Assembly: GCA_910574455.1 (NCBI GenBank)
Contig: CAJSYZ010000004.1
Location: forward strand, 1,860,001 to 1,924,000
Direction of reading: 5' to 3'
Source: Trichaptum fuscoviolaceum
Taxonomy: Eukaryota > Basidiomycota > Agaricomycetes > Hymenochaetales > Trichaptaceae
Length of the DNA: 64,000 nucleotides
The notes beneath the pieces are model-generated. The model was given only the letters and a program-made list of their open reading frames with translations. It had not been told where the DNA came from and searched no databases. Every line of letters begins with the position of its first letter. The stretch's first letter is position 1. A program made the translations under genes and the position numbers. Shown one piece after another: positions 13,349 through 25,558 of the stretch.

Positions 13349-15646
13349 ATGATGCATCCATTCAAAGAGGATGTCAACCCCTTTCCTGAGTTGAGAGTTA
13401 ATGTGCCACCAGGTAAGTCTACATCTTCACGTTTGTTGCGAGGCTGTTGTAACAGAATCCTTTCCTTAGACTCTCCTCTTCAAGTTCGAACTGCGTATGA
13501 CTGCCAGAGCGCAGCTATCGTAAGGTGGACTTCACATACCTTCAAAATTGTCTCGTCTCCAAACATGAGCTGGATTCCGGAACTCCCTGATTTTGACGAC
13601 AGAGGCCTCTTTCAACGAGCTGACGGGCATTGGGGCCCACAGGAATACTCTATTTGGCCTCAGATATACTGCAACACTCTCGTACACCACATGTGCATTC
13701 CTTGTCGGATACAAGACCCGCCGATGCATGAGATATTACGGAAAGATGGGGTTGTTTGGCGAAAAGTAGAAAATGCCGATTGGAATGAGTCGGGCCCTTC
13801 GCCGTTTGAACTTTTCACGGAGCCCATAGGGAAATTAGATCTTACATTTTCCAATGAGCTGTCAAGGGCCTTGGAGTTGACCATATCCACGTGCATGGAA
13901 GTGGAAGGAGGCTACGACAAGGAACAGAAAAGTTTGGTGCTTAACATCGCCAATCAGGCTCGCCTTGCCGTCGAACAGCTGAAACGAGAACCACGAGCAG
14001 AGCGAGACGTGATTCAGCGCGTACGGGAGGTCCAGAGATCAATTCGGGAACTCTTTGGCCTATATTTCTTCGTCGTACATATTGCTCAAAACTCGGACGC
14101 ATGCAGTCTTCTTCAAAGTGCTGTCGAACATCCACATGCATTCCGTGGCGTTTTTGTTGATGACGGTGCGCTCGCAGAAGAGCTCAGACGAGCTAGGATA
14201 CCTGTTTGGTTCATCCGTCCGTATGAAAGCATTTTCAGAGACACACACATCTATAGAGTAGTGGATCCAACTCCATGGGATACGGTTCTTGACAGACATC
14301 CATGGAGAAGTCGAGAGGACGGAAGGGAGCTTTTCATGGCTATAACTCCATCTTCCTATCGTCCAGTCAACATACGATCGGGCCGGAACTCGCTATTAAC
14401 GGAAGCTGGCATGGTCGCAATAATAGCAAGTATGAAGCATGCAATGGGCCGAGATCAAGGCCTCAATCGGGATCCCTTGAAAGTTGGAACGTCCTTGAAG
14501 AAGCGTTCCCGTGAAAACATCGATTTGCCTGTTACTCCTCGACTTTCTGACTCTGATGGTGAGCGGCCGTGGAAGACCTTGAAACCCGAGCGGAAGAGAC
14601 GGCCGAAGGCGATGTGGAATCAAATACCTGTCCAGAGTAGCGCACCACTGTCTTTCTCTGTATCCTTCATATTACCGGCTCACCTTCCTGACGTTCCAAA
14701 AATACCGGGTTTGTGGCAGATCGCACTTGAACGCGTTTCACCCCTCCCGGTATATCGAGATGCTCCTGCACGATATCAATTTCCTCCTATCCATCTGTTT
14801 GGGTTCCAGTCTTTGGAAAAGACATACGAACACATCCATAACTGGATTCGAATCAAACCATTCTGCGAGCGCGCGGCCTTAAAGCAATCTGTATACTTGA
14901 CCGAGCCTGGTGGCCTGAAGATACAGGATTGGCGAATTGCACTCCTTGGTGACTATACGAAAGGCCAACTTCCTTTGGATAGGTCTGTGGCAACTCCTTC
15001 GCTGGAGCGGTTGATAGACGCTATGCCTTCTCGAAATGACTTGGTTCCCAAAATTGACCCCACAGCCATAGGTAAATCTCGTTCGAAGATCGCAAGAAAC
15101 GCACACCAGCAAACCATCAAAGTCATATTTGCTGTCGAGGGCCAGTTTGCTCCTTACTCTAGATCATGTAAAGCAATGTGGGCAGGTCGCTCCATCTCCT
15201 ACAATGACATCTGCTCGAACGCAAAGCTGCGTGCTCGTGTTCTGTGGGATGTCTGCGAATGTCAGTTTCGCATGGATCTCATTGACGCTGACCGAGTTAT
15301 GACCGGTATGGACACCACAGGGGACTCAATGGCGGCGGGGCTGCGAGCATACAGTGCACAACAAATATGGCGAGATGTAGACGGATCACCGCGGCTTTTC
15401 CCTGAGCAATCCGGAGAGATTCATGATATATGGTTCGATAACGTTGACCGACGACTTCTGAATGGTCTTATTGAAGTCTTGCGCTGCTGGCCTGGTTCTC
15501 CAGAATGGATGATGGACTTTCATAGCAAAAGTCAATCTGAAGATACATGCAGACGAGCTTTACAAGATTCATTAATATTCTATGTCGAAAAATTTGTAGA
15601 AAAATTTCGTAGGCTTCCTTCACCACCAGTGCATGCACCACTCTGA
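13349..15646 (+). CDS. Orphan basidiomycete protein, about 746 aa
   Basis: A long open frame begins at the ATG at 13349. A 57-nt GT-AG intron (13413-13469) is likely because removing it brings VPP next to DSPLQV in frame; the unspliced frame also stays open because the intron length is a multiple of three. The protein has no signal peptide or membrane span that I can see. A WFIRP stretch follows an Ala/Glu/Arg-rich helix near 14160-14225, a pattern I associate with large families of uncharacterised Agaricomycete proteins. A basic segment lies around 14490-14620. I do not recognise a catalytic motif. It stands alone between the WD40 gene and the GMC oxidoreductase. Confidence 0.75.
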   Translation: MMHPFKEDVNPFPELRVNVPPGKSTSSRLLRGCCNRILSLDSPLQVRTAYDCQSAAIVRWTSHTFKIVSSPNMSWIPELPDFDDRGLFQRADGHWGPQEYSIWPQIYCNTLVHHMCIPCRIQDPPMHEILRKDGVVWRKVENADWNESGPSPFELFTEPIGKLDLTFSNELSRALELTISTCMEVEGGYDKEQKSLVLNIANQARLAVEQLKREPRAERDVIQRVREVQRSIRELFGLYFFVVHIAQNSDACSLLQSAVEHPHAFRGVFVDDGALAEELRRARIPVWFIRPYESIFRDTHIYRVVDPTPWDTVLDRHPWRSREDGRELFMAITPSSYRPVNIRSGRNSLLTEAGMVAIIASMKHAMGRDQGLNRDPLKVGTSLKKRSRENIDLPVTPRLSDSDGERPWKTLKPERKRRPKAMWNQIPVQSSAPLSFSVSFILPAHLPDVPKIPGLWQIALERVSPLPVYRDAPARYQFPPIHLFGFQSLEKTYEHIHNWIRIKPFCERAALKQSVYLTEPGGLKIQDWRIALLGDYTKGQLPLDRSVATPSLERLIDAMPSRNDLVPKIDPTAIGKSRSKIARNAHQQTIKVIFAVEGQFAPYSRSCKAMWAGRSISYNDICSNAKLRARVLWDVCECQFRMDLIDADRVMTGMDTTGDSMAAGLRAYSAQQIWRDVDGSPRLFPEQSGEIHDIWFDNVDRRLLNGLIEVLRCWPGSPEWMMDFHSKSQSEDTCRRALQDSLIFYVEKFVEKFRRLPSPPVHAPL

Positions 15647-16261
15647 GTACTCGGATCTATTTCATATTTGGGCCATCGCTTCTCGTGCTTCTTCATATAA
15701 TAATCCATCTTATGGCTATAGATAATCTTTCGACGTTAACTCGTGCCGTCTTCAGACCAGCCACTGGCACTCCTCCATTCCGTGGTACATTTATGTATAT
15801 ACTGACTTTGTATTCTTGTGCCTGAGCATAGTGCGCTGTATAATAACGCTTTTTCTTCAACATCGTTTTGACATGTAGTACTTCGTTAACCGCCCTAAAC
15901 TGTTTGCTACAATCGCTTCATGTCTATCGTTGTACGCAGTGCGAGAGAGTACCTCTCAGAAGCCAGTGAAGCTGTAGTATAGAATAATAAGGTCTGTGAT
16001 TGATATGACTAGTTCTGCCAGGGAAACGCTGTTATCGCATACATTGGCTGTAAGAAATCTATAGCAAAAATGCGTGGAAGCTCAAACAAACATCCTGGTG
16101 CAATCGCACTCTGTCAATAACAACGGTCACACACATACCGTACATAAATATATACATAACGAGACAACAGCATAATTTCAAAGTAACATATCCCAATTCA
16201 AAAGAAGCGCCAATGGACTACAGTCGAGAGTGTGGCTCCGTGAAGCCTTGAATTCAGTCAT
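15647..16261. other. Convergent intergenic region
   Basis: This is the shared 3' flank of the orphan gene (+) and the GMC oxidoreductase (-). It is AT-rich in places (about 16130-16200), as expected of fungal 3' regions. No gene was seen. Confidence 0.4.
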
Positions 16262-19136
16262 CTATTTCTGCGCGTGCTGCTCTTTTATGATATCGGCGGC
16301 CTGGTGCATAGACGTTAGGTATTTTAGACATAGAACGAAGCTGGATTTTAGTCACCTTTTCGGCGATTGCATAGATTGTAGCTTGAATATGGCACGAAAG
16401 TTGCTAATCGGGAAATAGTCAGTACTTGAGCATTGAATATCGTACAGGATATCTCACGAATGGAATAACAGAGGCGTCAACCTAGGACAGATGCTGTGTG
16501 AGTCTTGTATCCCATAGTTTAAATAAACGAAACTCACAACGCGCAGGTTTTTCGTTCCGTAGACAAGTAAATTCTTATCTACGACGCCGCCATCGTCTTT
16601 CGGCAACATGCTCGCTGTTCCCAACGGGTGCCAGGTGGATCTTTATAGCTTGTGTAAGGAGTTTTCTTAGTATAATTGTTGTTTAGTAGACGTACCCCAC
16701 TGAAACAAAGCAATTTAGCGACGCAGAGTTAGTACTAGGTAGGTCTTTAGCTCACTATATTTTGATACCCATTCCTTGATCTGATCATCAGACTCGACTT
16801 CCGGACCAGGCTGACAAAACTCCTGGTGGAATTCGGCGAGTGGACCAGTCATCATCAGCTTCCTGATATACTTTACAGTTTCCACGAAGAGGTCAAGGTC
16901 CACTAATATGGGATGAACATTCGTGTCTTTCGCAGAATTAACGAAAGTGACATTTACTTACCAGACTGGGATAAATATTCAGGATCGATTGCAGGGTGCT
17001 CTAGCGGATCCGCTGATTTGATATGGACTGAACCTTTTGAGTATGGATGCAAAAGTATACCGACTATCGAATGATAGCGAACGCCGGGGACGGGTGTCAG
17101 TTCTCCTGGTGGACCAATCGGGAACCACAAAGGCGAACTAATGAGCCTGTACGCAGAATATTAGATGATCAATGTGAATCTACGGTAGATGTGAGATCAA
17201 GTTACTCAATCTGGGGCTGGGAAGGGTCCTTAAGCCACTTGTTTTGCATCTCGGTCTGCAACTTTGGGCCCGTGACAGTAGTTGGTGGACCAGCCGCAAG
17301 TTTCTCGAGGATTTTCTCGCGTGCAGGTGCCTCTGATAACTTATCAAATGGGATCATTGCATATCCCGGGAACACCGAGCTGAACATTCCCTTTTGCTCT
17401 TTCCCGCTGTCAAAGGCCGGCCGGTATTAATAGATTTAATGTCAAGATTAATCAGTTAACTCACTATAGGGTAGCTTGCTCCGCAAGCACTACTGGATCA
17501 CCCAGGATCTCGAAGGTCTGTGTGTCGGGCTTGACTTCTCGGATTACGCCGATGTTCGGATGGTCCTCTAGAGACCTGTGTTACCTCAGAGTCCTTTTCA
17601 TCGAGGACTAGTGGCTTACGAAGGTTCTGTCCGACGGACGGAAGATCGAGGACTTGCTCGATACCAAACTTCTTCAAGATATTTGAATCACCGATCCCGG
17701 ATAGTTCAAGCAGTTGCGGGGATTGGAAGGCGCCTATACGAACACGAATCTTTAGATGCTTGAAGATTATTGGCACTCTTAAACCCACCTGCAGACAAGA
17801 TAACCTCGCGTGATGACCCTGCAGTATAGGTATTCCCTTCCTTGACGTACTCAATACCTGTCGCAACAACACCATCCCCCTCGCTCTTCGTTAGCACTTT
17901 CGTAACTTGAGCTTCCGTTAGAAGGTAGAGGTTCGGGCGTTCCGCGTTTGGTTCGTAGAATGCCTACCGAACACTGTTTAACTGTGCTGTTTTCAAAAAA
18001 AGTGCAGTCACTCACGGTCGTAGCATAAGCTCGGGTCGCTTTCGTCCGGTTAATGGAGAATGAGCCTGTAAAGCTACCTGCATTTTCCCCCGAATACTAC
18101 CATCATGGAAGAAGTCAGACGGACAAGCAGAGGATCATTATCGTGAGACTATTCACGGGATCAGCATTATTTTGAAGCCCGAGCTCGGCAAGGGATTGCA
18201 AGAAGGGAACATGCATATCGGGATACCAGATTGGGTATGATCTGTGCAGCGGTCCGTCCGTTCCATGGAACTCATTCTTCAACTGAATGCCGAACTTCTC
18301 CGCATCCTCCGGAGGTGGCGGAACCAACCCTTCTGACTTGTAGGTGTTAATATCATCCAGAATGCATGGCATGATCCCCAAAATACCTTTCGAAAGTATT
18401 TAAGAAATTCCGACCAGTTCCAGCCTTCATTCCCAAGAGCTTCAAAGCCTAATATAGCAAAGTTAACAATAAGTTCCGAACTACTCAAAGCATACAGGAC
18501 ATACTGTTATACTCATCGATTGTGGCCCTTTCAATATAAATATAAGATAAAGCCAGTCGAGAGTATGGCGGTTGGTTTACTCACCTTGTCATTACCATGA
18601 AGTTAAGCTGGAATGATAATCAATGATTCGTGTCTCTAGGAAATAACCTAGATGCACTTACTGCGGATGAGCCTCCCAAGACCTTTCCTCTGAATGTACA
18701 CAAGTATGTCAGAGTCGAATGTTTGGAGTAATATTTAGGCAAACTGTGGTCACCTGGGTTGAAAAACCGGTGTACCGTTCATAAACTTCTGAGGTTCTGA
18801 GGAGTGCATCCAGTCGACATCTGGGTTTCCAATGGTTTTCCCGAGGTAGCCTACGACGACGATCAGGGATAAATCCATAGAATGAAGACCCACGCGAACG
18901 TACCTGGAATGTTGATCTCTGGCATATCAGAGACATATCGACCAGCTTCGACGACCCCTACGTGAACATTCTTGTCTTCAGAGAGGCTGCATTGCTTGGG
19001 ATGAGAGATGGGGATCGCTATGCTATACAATGCGAACGGCATACCGAGCAGCAAGGGTGAGACCAGCAACGCCGCCGCCTACGATAAGATAATCAAAGGC
19101 GATAGTGGCGAACTCAGATGCTTGAACTATCGGCAT
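16262..19136 (-). CDS. GMC-family FAD alcohol oxidase (aryl-alcohol-oxidase-like)
   Basis: This flavoenzyme probably oxidises an alcohol of the pathway product to an aldehyde or ketone, using O2. The start codon is at 19136; the first exon leads into the FAD-binding fold LIVGGGVAGLTLAARL. Later exons carry RGKVLGGSSA (about 18660), the second GMC signature GAFQSPQLLELSGIG (about 17690), NLQDHPNIGV across an intron near 17580, GSVHIKSADPLEHP (about 17010), the catalytic His in WHPLGTASM (about 16620) and the second active-site His in QLSCHIQATIYAIAEK (about 16390). The last exon ends AADIIK with a basic tail. There are more than ten small introns and every family block is present, so the gene appears intact. 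It is separated from the PKS by two genes that are not obviously biosynthetic. Confidence 0.88.
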
Positions 19137-22100
19137 GGCTTTCCTGGTGCAAAGTTGAATGTGCAATGGATAATGGTTGAGTAGACGTGCTCACAGTTGT
19201 CCTTATATGACGGATAGCTTGATCCACATCGAAGGGCTATAAATGGAAAGGTGATGGGACGGTTATCAGTTGAAAGTTTCCGATCGATCTTAATGATTCC
19301 TGTGCGTCGACTCGATGCGCTCTGGGAAAAGGGTTGAGCTCCGTGCGTTCCATGATTTTCGGACTAGAGAGATTTCCAGTCACCAATAAGACTGGTTGAA
19401 CTTCGTACTGCGCTGTGGTCGGAACAACTGCAGTTTACCGATAATCTGTATAGTAAATGGAGATATGTAACCCTTCCATTGGCAATGAAGGGTGTGTCTG
19501 GCAATCATAGAGGGAAAAGCCGACAAATGGAAGATTGATCGGTGCTCAATGTTCAATTCTGGGTTTGTGTCAAAATCTAGATCGTTTGGCAAAAAAGCCT
19601 GAGGGCCATCAAGGATAAGCTGGTTGCGGGTCAACATTGATAAACGACAATAATAGAAAATCTTTCACGCACAGATTCACTGAATGCAGATATCCCCGAA
19701 GTATGCGTCAAGGGCGAGTCAATCAAACTCTCACAGAATACCGTCAGAAGGCGGATTATAGATGGTAGTCGCCTTCAAGTTTGAGTGACGGACAGGATGC
19801 GTGTTCTTCGATTTTTATTCATAAAATGGGATAACAGTTCTGTAGATGTTTGGACAGGCGTTGTCATACTTTGAGGTCTTGACCCAGTGTGAACATCAGG
19901 CCGAAGGGAACATTGTAGTAGAAACCTGCCGAAACATAGTGATGATGGTATGACTAGCAGTGCACGGCCAGGACTCGGAGTTGTACAGAGTTGTACGCGG
20001 CGGCCCGGGTAGTACACGGAGTTTCAAATAGTATTTGCGATCGCCACGCGCAGCCCGTAATAGTCACGGTACCCGTAATACCCCATACGGCATCCGTTGC
20101 TCTTCCTCGTTGAACTTCTCCACAACAACAAAATGCGAGCTGGCACGAACCAATTGTCTTTAGTGGCCAATAGTTCATATAGGATCTTGGAAACTCAAAC
20201 TTTAGGTAGAACACATCAGGCTCATCCATCCGTAGTTGTGTCCGTTGAACCGCGACCATTGACTCTCGTCACGGCCGGAGGCATTCAGAGTCGGAATTTC
20301 AGACAGTTCGTTTCAACCTCATTGCTTACCCTGCCTCTAGTTCGAAGAGCTCACAATCAGCATCGGTATTACTAGCGTATACCGGCACCAGACTCTTATC
20401 GGAGACATTAAACATGTGGTTACGTATCCTGCATGATTGTGAGTGGAATGTCTTGAGTCATCGGAAGGGTTGTTGCAGAGGATGCACCGTTATCGTCCCT
20501 CGGGAAAACACCCTCAGTCTTGCGGCATGTGTCTTCGACTGCTTGTGCGTAGAGGTTTGATGTTTCTGAAGAGTCCTGAAGACGCCAAGAGCGAGGCCAT
20601 CGATTTGTCCGTCCCTCTTCCGTATACCCTTAGTAATATAGCTTCAACGTTTCGACCGTGACTCAACCTCTCTGACCGCAGGTGGTTCGACCCGACTCAG
20701 CGAGAAGTTTATCCGCCGTGGATCTCAGAGCGTGACCTTGATGCTGAAATTCCGACCTTCACCCGCCATAAGATTGATTAGCGGACTGCAGAGGTGTATT
20801 GGTTGCCTTTCAAGTTTCCACATTGGCGTCTATGGAACTTGCGATTGTCTGTTACGCCTAGTCTTCTGACTTTGGCCCGCGCTGAATATAACTTTGAAGG
20901 CATCAGCGGTAGTGCTTGTACGCGCACCATATACATACCGAAGCCGACGTGTCCGAAGCACGCTATCAGCCGCCTTGGATAGCGCCGTTGATCTTCTTCA
21001 ATGCAGGTAAACATACAAGACAGACTCCGCGGAGCTCCTTCATACCATATGAACACGAAGCTGACAGTGGACATCGCAGGACGAAGTCACCGGACATCCG
21101 CTAACAGATGTTAGAGGTGCTAGCTATCCTGAATCGACTCGTCAGCTACCCACGACTTGTCACAAGCCTTGATGATCCAAATATGCGCGCGACAAGTGTG
21201 TGGTCCAGCTCATGTCAACCTGAGCAGCTCGTAAACAAGTAACGAACAACAAGAACCCATTGCTTGAGAAATCTACGAACCTTTGAGGTCGTCCTCGGAC
21301 CTATAGCTCAGGATCAACCGGAGCCCCTGCTATCCAAGAAGGCGCATAGCAAGAAGCTTTAAGACAGAGAAGCGGCCATTGGCATGTCTCTTTCATAACT
21401 CCGTGATGTCCTGTCTTTCTAAAGATATACCAGTCCACGAGAAGAAGGCTCAAGGAGAAACGGAAAAATTGGTAGCTAACTGTCCAGTCTGGAATTTGTA
21501 GTACGCAGTATATGGTATAGCTGCCATGACCATGAGGTGAGGAAGCATCTTGCATCTTGATGTTGCGGGAATGATTGCTGACGCGTTGCGCACGGTCGGT
21601 CATACTCGAATTGGCGGCGGTGGCATATGTAGGCACATTATCTTTCGTTATGCCTCCAGATGTTACCATCGATCCGTGGCGGCGGCGCTAGCGTTAAAGC
21701 CGTAGTCTAACACTGATAGTGACAGCCATTGAGGTCATGGTGATTGACCACTGCACTTGTATTTGGAACGGTACTATGCCTGCAGTTCTCGAAAGCGTGC
21801 GTTCAGCGGATTTTAATGCAGCATCGGGTATCTCGTCTGGTCACCCGAGGTTCTAGAACAGTACAGATAGTAGACCTAAGTAGGTTCACTCTCCAAGTAA
21901 GCAGTTTGCAACCAGTAAATTGTTGTGAAATTCAGTTTCTACTCAGCTAAAAGTTCCCCTGAGCACCCTCAAGCCATTTTCTCTAGATAACTACTCTGCC
22001 TCATCAGCGAATCGCAAGAGTTCAAAGCATGTAGCATGTGGAGTGCCTGGCTGCTTGACTTGTCTCTGCTTCGAATCTCCTCCCGCTATTGATAGATCGA

Positions 22101-22948
22101 TATCAGTGACAGCTAGTGTGTATTCGAATTCGGTGATCTTGTCGATCAGGTCATTTGAGGAAAGGCTGTGAGATTCTAGTGATCAGCGATGTAGAAGCAA
22201 TGAGCGTTTGATTACCATGGATGAACGCGACACTGTGACGACCGTAGTACATCAGTCTTCGCTGTACCAACCCTTGCTTCTATACTAATTAGTCATCGGA
22301 ACACAGTTCTTCTGTCGAAGCTTCTTTAGCTTGCTCTGCTAAAGAAGTCGGAGTACTGGGCACCAAATTTTCGATATACGCCAGAGGTAGGCTAAAGAGA
22401 GGAAGTAAGTGTTCAACGCGAAACATAAAAAGTTCACAGGCAATTTCAAGCTCCGCCGGTTTCACTTCAACACAAGTCAGGGTCACCGCTACATGTACTT
22501 CGTATCGAACCACATCATCTCCCTTCAAACAACAAACTACTCTTATAATGATTGACACAACTTCTTGCCTTCGCACTGAGCGGTCTCCTAAGAAATTAAA
22601 TATCCTGGGTCCATTACACTCCCACAGGAAGGAGAAAGATGGGGTGGCATCCGCAGGTGGAATGACTGATTCATCTGTCTTGTGTCTTGACTGTGACTTG
22701 AGAAGGCTTCCTCTGAGCGACCGTTATCTGGACTTCGACTTCTAGGTACTCGCAAGGGAGGCTGGGTAACTATCATGGCCTACTTGGAGTGCTTCTGATT
22801 GATTGACTCGGGTAAAAAAATGTAAGAGTGCCTCCAGATCAAGTATTAGTAGTACATATAGCAAGTACACTTTGCCCTACAGCTCGGCAAATTGACCCTG
22901 ACTCAAGCAAGTTCGGTCTCGTTACCCTCATCTACAAGGTAACTCAGA
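19137..22948. other. Gene-poor 3.8-kb stretch
   Basis: No convincing intact gene. Frames at 19380-19637 (-), 20443-20661 (+) and 21301-21669 (-) carry no recognised motif. A plus-strand piece at about 20683-20780 reads WFDPTQREVYPPW followed by a stop, and may be a scrap of a decayed gene. The part near 19985-20110 is rich in CCGTA/TACGG words like the repeats at 47.6 and 50.6 kb. A diverged repeat lies at 22460-22700. Confidence 0.4.
22460..22700 (+). repeat. Diverged repeat, copy 1 (partner at 31.7 kb)
   Basis: The text from about 22460 to 22700 matches 31695-31910 in the same order and strand. Shared blocks are TATCGAACCACATCAT, CTCCCTTCAAA, GATTGACAC plus ACTTCTTGC, CCTGGGTCC against CTCTGGGCTC, CACAGGAAG, and GCATCCGCAG against CCATCCGCAG. 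The copies differ by many substitutions and small gaps, so this is an old duplication or two members of a repeat family. Confidence 0.6.
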
Positions 22949-24661
22949 ATGGCCACGGCTGGATCAACACCTCCCGGCGTTCCACCTAACATTGCACTAC
23001 TGTGAGTGCTCTTACGATATTGTTATCCGAGTCTTGCACTGATGAACTCCTCAGGCTTGGACCAGAGGTGAGCGGAGTTCCGAGTCCCATTATATGCGTT
23101 CTCAGACGCTCATATGAACGCCAAAAATCTAGTTAGTTGGTGTTTGTGTGAACTGGCTCCTATGGGGTGTCTTGACCGTTCAGCTTTGTGAGTTTTATCT
23201 GCAGTCAAGAAACTGACGTCGCACTGACAATCATGAAAAGACTACTACTTCCTATTCTTCAATGACGGCTGGAAAGTAAAGACGCTAGGTTGTGCTCCAC
23301 CCTGATTCGTCATGAGACGCATGCTGAAGTAGAACTCCTTCAGTGATCGGGCTTTTCCTCCTAGATAGCTTGCAATCTATCTTCTCGCTTCGCATGACCT
23401 TCATGCAAATGGCGTCCGGATGGGGCAACCTTGAACCTCTCTTCTCGCCTGGGTTGTCATTCGAAATGATACCTGTTCTCAGTGGCATAAGTAAGCGTAC
23501 TCTATGACAATAAAAACCGGGATGGTGCTCATAGACAATTGCCAGTCTCCTGCCTTGTGCAGATGTTTTTTGCACACCGCATCTACACACTTAGTGGAAA
23601 TCGGTTGAAACAGTCCACGTCCGAAAAGATTCTTGTGAATGCTATCGTTGCGTTTATTTGCTGCGTGAGTGATATGCAGTGTCTGATAAGGTTATGTTTG
23701 ATTTTCTGACTGACGGAAGTATAGACTGCACTTGCTCAGGCGTCGGCTGCTATAGCGGCGACGGGGAAGGTCTGGCAATGCTAGATCTTACGCTATTCTG
23801 ATTCTGATTGTGCATTCTAGTACGATTCGTTTAACAACACAGCCTTTATCAATAGGCTGAATCCGGAGGTCTCAGTAAGTGAATGCATGCCTTTGACTGT
23901 CCTATATTGTAATGTATCGCTAGGTCTGGCTCGGCGGAAGTAGTGTCTGCGATATCACGATCACAATCACAATGGTGTTCCTCGTAAGTATTCGCCCATG
24001 TCTCATCTTCTAGAACTCACTAAATTATGGACTCCAGCTTCGTAAAGCCAAGCAACGCAGTACACACAGTTTCACGCATCGAATGATCAACAAGCTTATG
24101 CAGAAGACCGTCGAGACTGGGCTCGTTACGGCCGTAACTGCTACTGCGGAGCTGATCCTTTTCTTGACTTCTAAGCATACCAATGTGCATATAGCGTTGT
24201 AAGTCGACCCGCTCATGGAAGTTATGATGTTCGATCTCTAACTCAATTCCAGAGTATTCATGCTTGCAAAATTGTAAGTCTTAAGACACGCTGAAGGACC
24301 ACTTCAATTGACTAGCTCGTCAGATATTCGAATACTCTGCTTGCATCACTAAACTCTCGCTTGGACTCGCGGTCTGTCGGACCTGAGAGTCATTCAATGA
24401 GCACTGTTCAGTGGAAAACTCAATCGTCGCGCCGTAATCCACAATCCTTCAACGTTGAGTCTGGAGTCGAAGACTCGAAATTTATTCAAGTCCAGACAGT
24501 CAAGCACATTCATCAGGACGCTATCGGATCTGAGGTAAGGTTGAGTGCGTAAGCTAACGAGCCATCTAATTGGTTTCTCTATGTAGTCGCTTCCCGACAT
24601 CAAGCTCTCTGGGGACAGCCCGTTCTCTGGCTATCATAGAGGATCAGGGAGTATGGCTTAG
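22949..24661 (+). CDS. DUF6534-like multi-pass membrane protein
   Basis: The gene starts at the ATG at 22949 and is cut by about ten short introns. It encodes a hydrophobic N-terminal region with several membrane helices (for example LVGVCVNWLLWGVLTVQL and the segment around FFAHRIYTLSG). This is followed by the block typical of the mushroom DUF6534 family: VWLGGSSVCDITITITMVFLL, an INKLMQKTVETGLVTAVTA helix near 24090-24150, and HIALVFMLAKLYSNTLLASLNSR near 24190-24360. A hydrophilic Ser/Gln-rich tail ends at the TAG at 24659-24661. The family is widely expanded in Agaricomycetes and its role is unknown. It is not an obvious cluster member. Confidence 0.82.
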
Positions 24662-25558
24662 CTGACATCCAGGTCCGTCCACACCGAGTAGAATATATAC
24701 CCGCTTTCTTTATTGAGTGTGGTGTGCATTGTTCTTGCTGTGCGCACTTATTATGGCGAACTCTGTATATTTGATAAGTACCAGGAATGCACCTAGGCCT
24801 TTTATGTCCTAGATCTCAGAAGTAAGTAAGTTTTCTTCTGGTTTAAGATCTCTGTGGATGAGATACGAGAGGACCTGATTGAGATGGCATTGGAATTCAA
24901 TCGTGAGGAGCCTAGCTGTACGCTTAAACGAACATTTTAAGGATTTATACTTTACACACTCCTTCAGCGAGGACAAATAAAGTGGGAGTTTGTCAGCCTT
25001 AAATGTCCAAAGAGAACGTACCAAGGACGACACTGGCAGTCCTCAATCCCTGTATCCACTCTTGAATCAATGGCGCAACACGAAGGGATGGACAAAAGTT
25101 AAATTCCACCGGTTTAACGAAGCCCCTTAGTGAATTGAAGTGCTACGGCTTAACAAGTTTGGTCCAAATTTGTATTCACTTCTTAATTGAAGAGAAGTTA
25201 CGATACAATTTTCTAGTCTTCAACACAAGTCTCATCTCATCTTTCATTTAGATATACCACACATTTTTTCAGTGAACATTGTGGTATTTGTTCATTTCTC
25301 TTTGCAAGAAACATGAGAAAGTAAAGAAGAGGCCATTTCGCGAAATATAATGCCGAAATGCCGACAAGCCAACTAAGACGGCACGGTCCGAGTCGCTCTG
25401 TGAATGCTAGCTCGTCATCCGGCTGAAGATCGCTGCTCATTGATAGGGTGAGTTTGTTGCTAGCTGATTACAACAGGCTTAGAATATCTCGCCGAAGTGT
25501 CCCGCGCTACGGCCTTTCTTTGCCTGCGAGCTTCATGCAAAAAGGTATAGACTCATGT
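24662..25558. other. Intergenic region with a kinase scrap
   Basis: Apart from the kinase-like fragment at 24809-25033, no gene is supported. The frame 25237-25440 (-) shows no recognised motif. Confidence 0.4.
24809..25033 (-). pseudogene. Protein-kinase catalytic-loop fragment
   Basis: On the minus strand the frame ends with IHRDLKPEENLLTSEI. This matches the HRDLKPEN catalytic loop of Ser/Thr protein kinases, with one extra Glu. The glycine loop, the VAIK lysine and the DFG motif are not seen nearby in any frame. It is best read as a relic of a kinase gene. A chance match cannot be excluded, but the string is long and specific. Confidence 0.45.

Noticed and set aside
20683..20780. A short WFDPTQREVYPPW coding-like segment as a gene
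   Set aside because: It is bounded by stops, cannot be extended by convincing splice sites, and no family was recognised.
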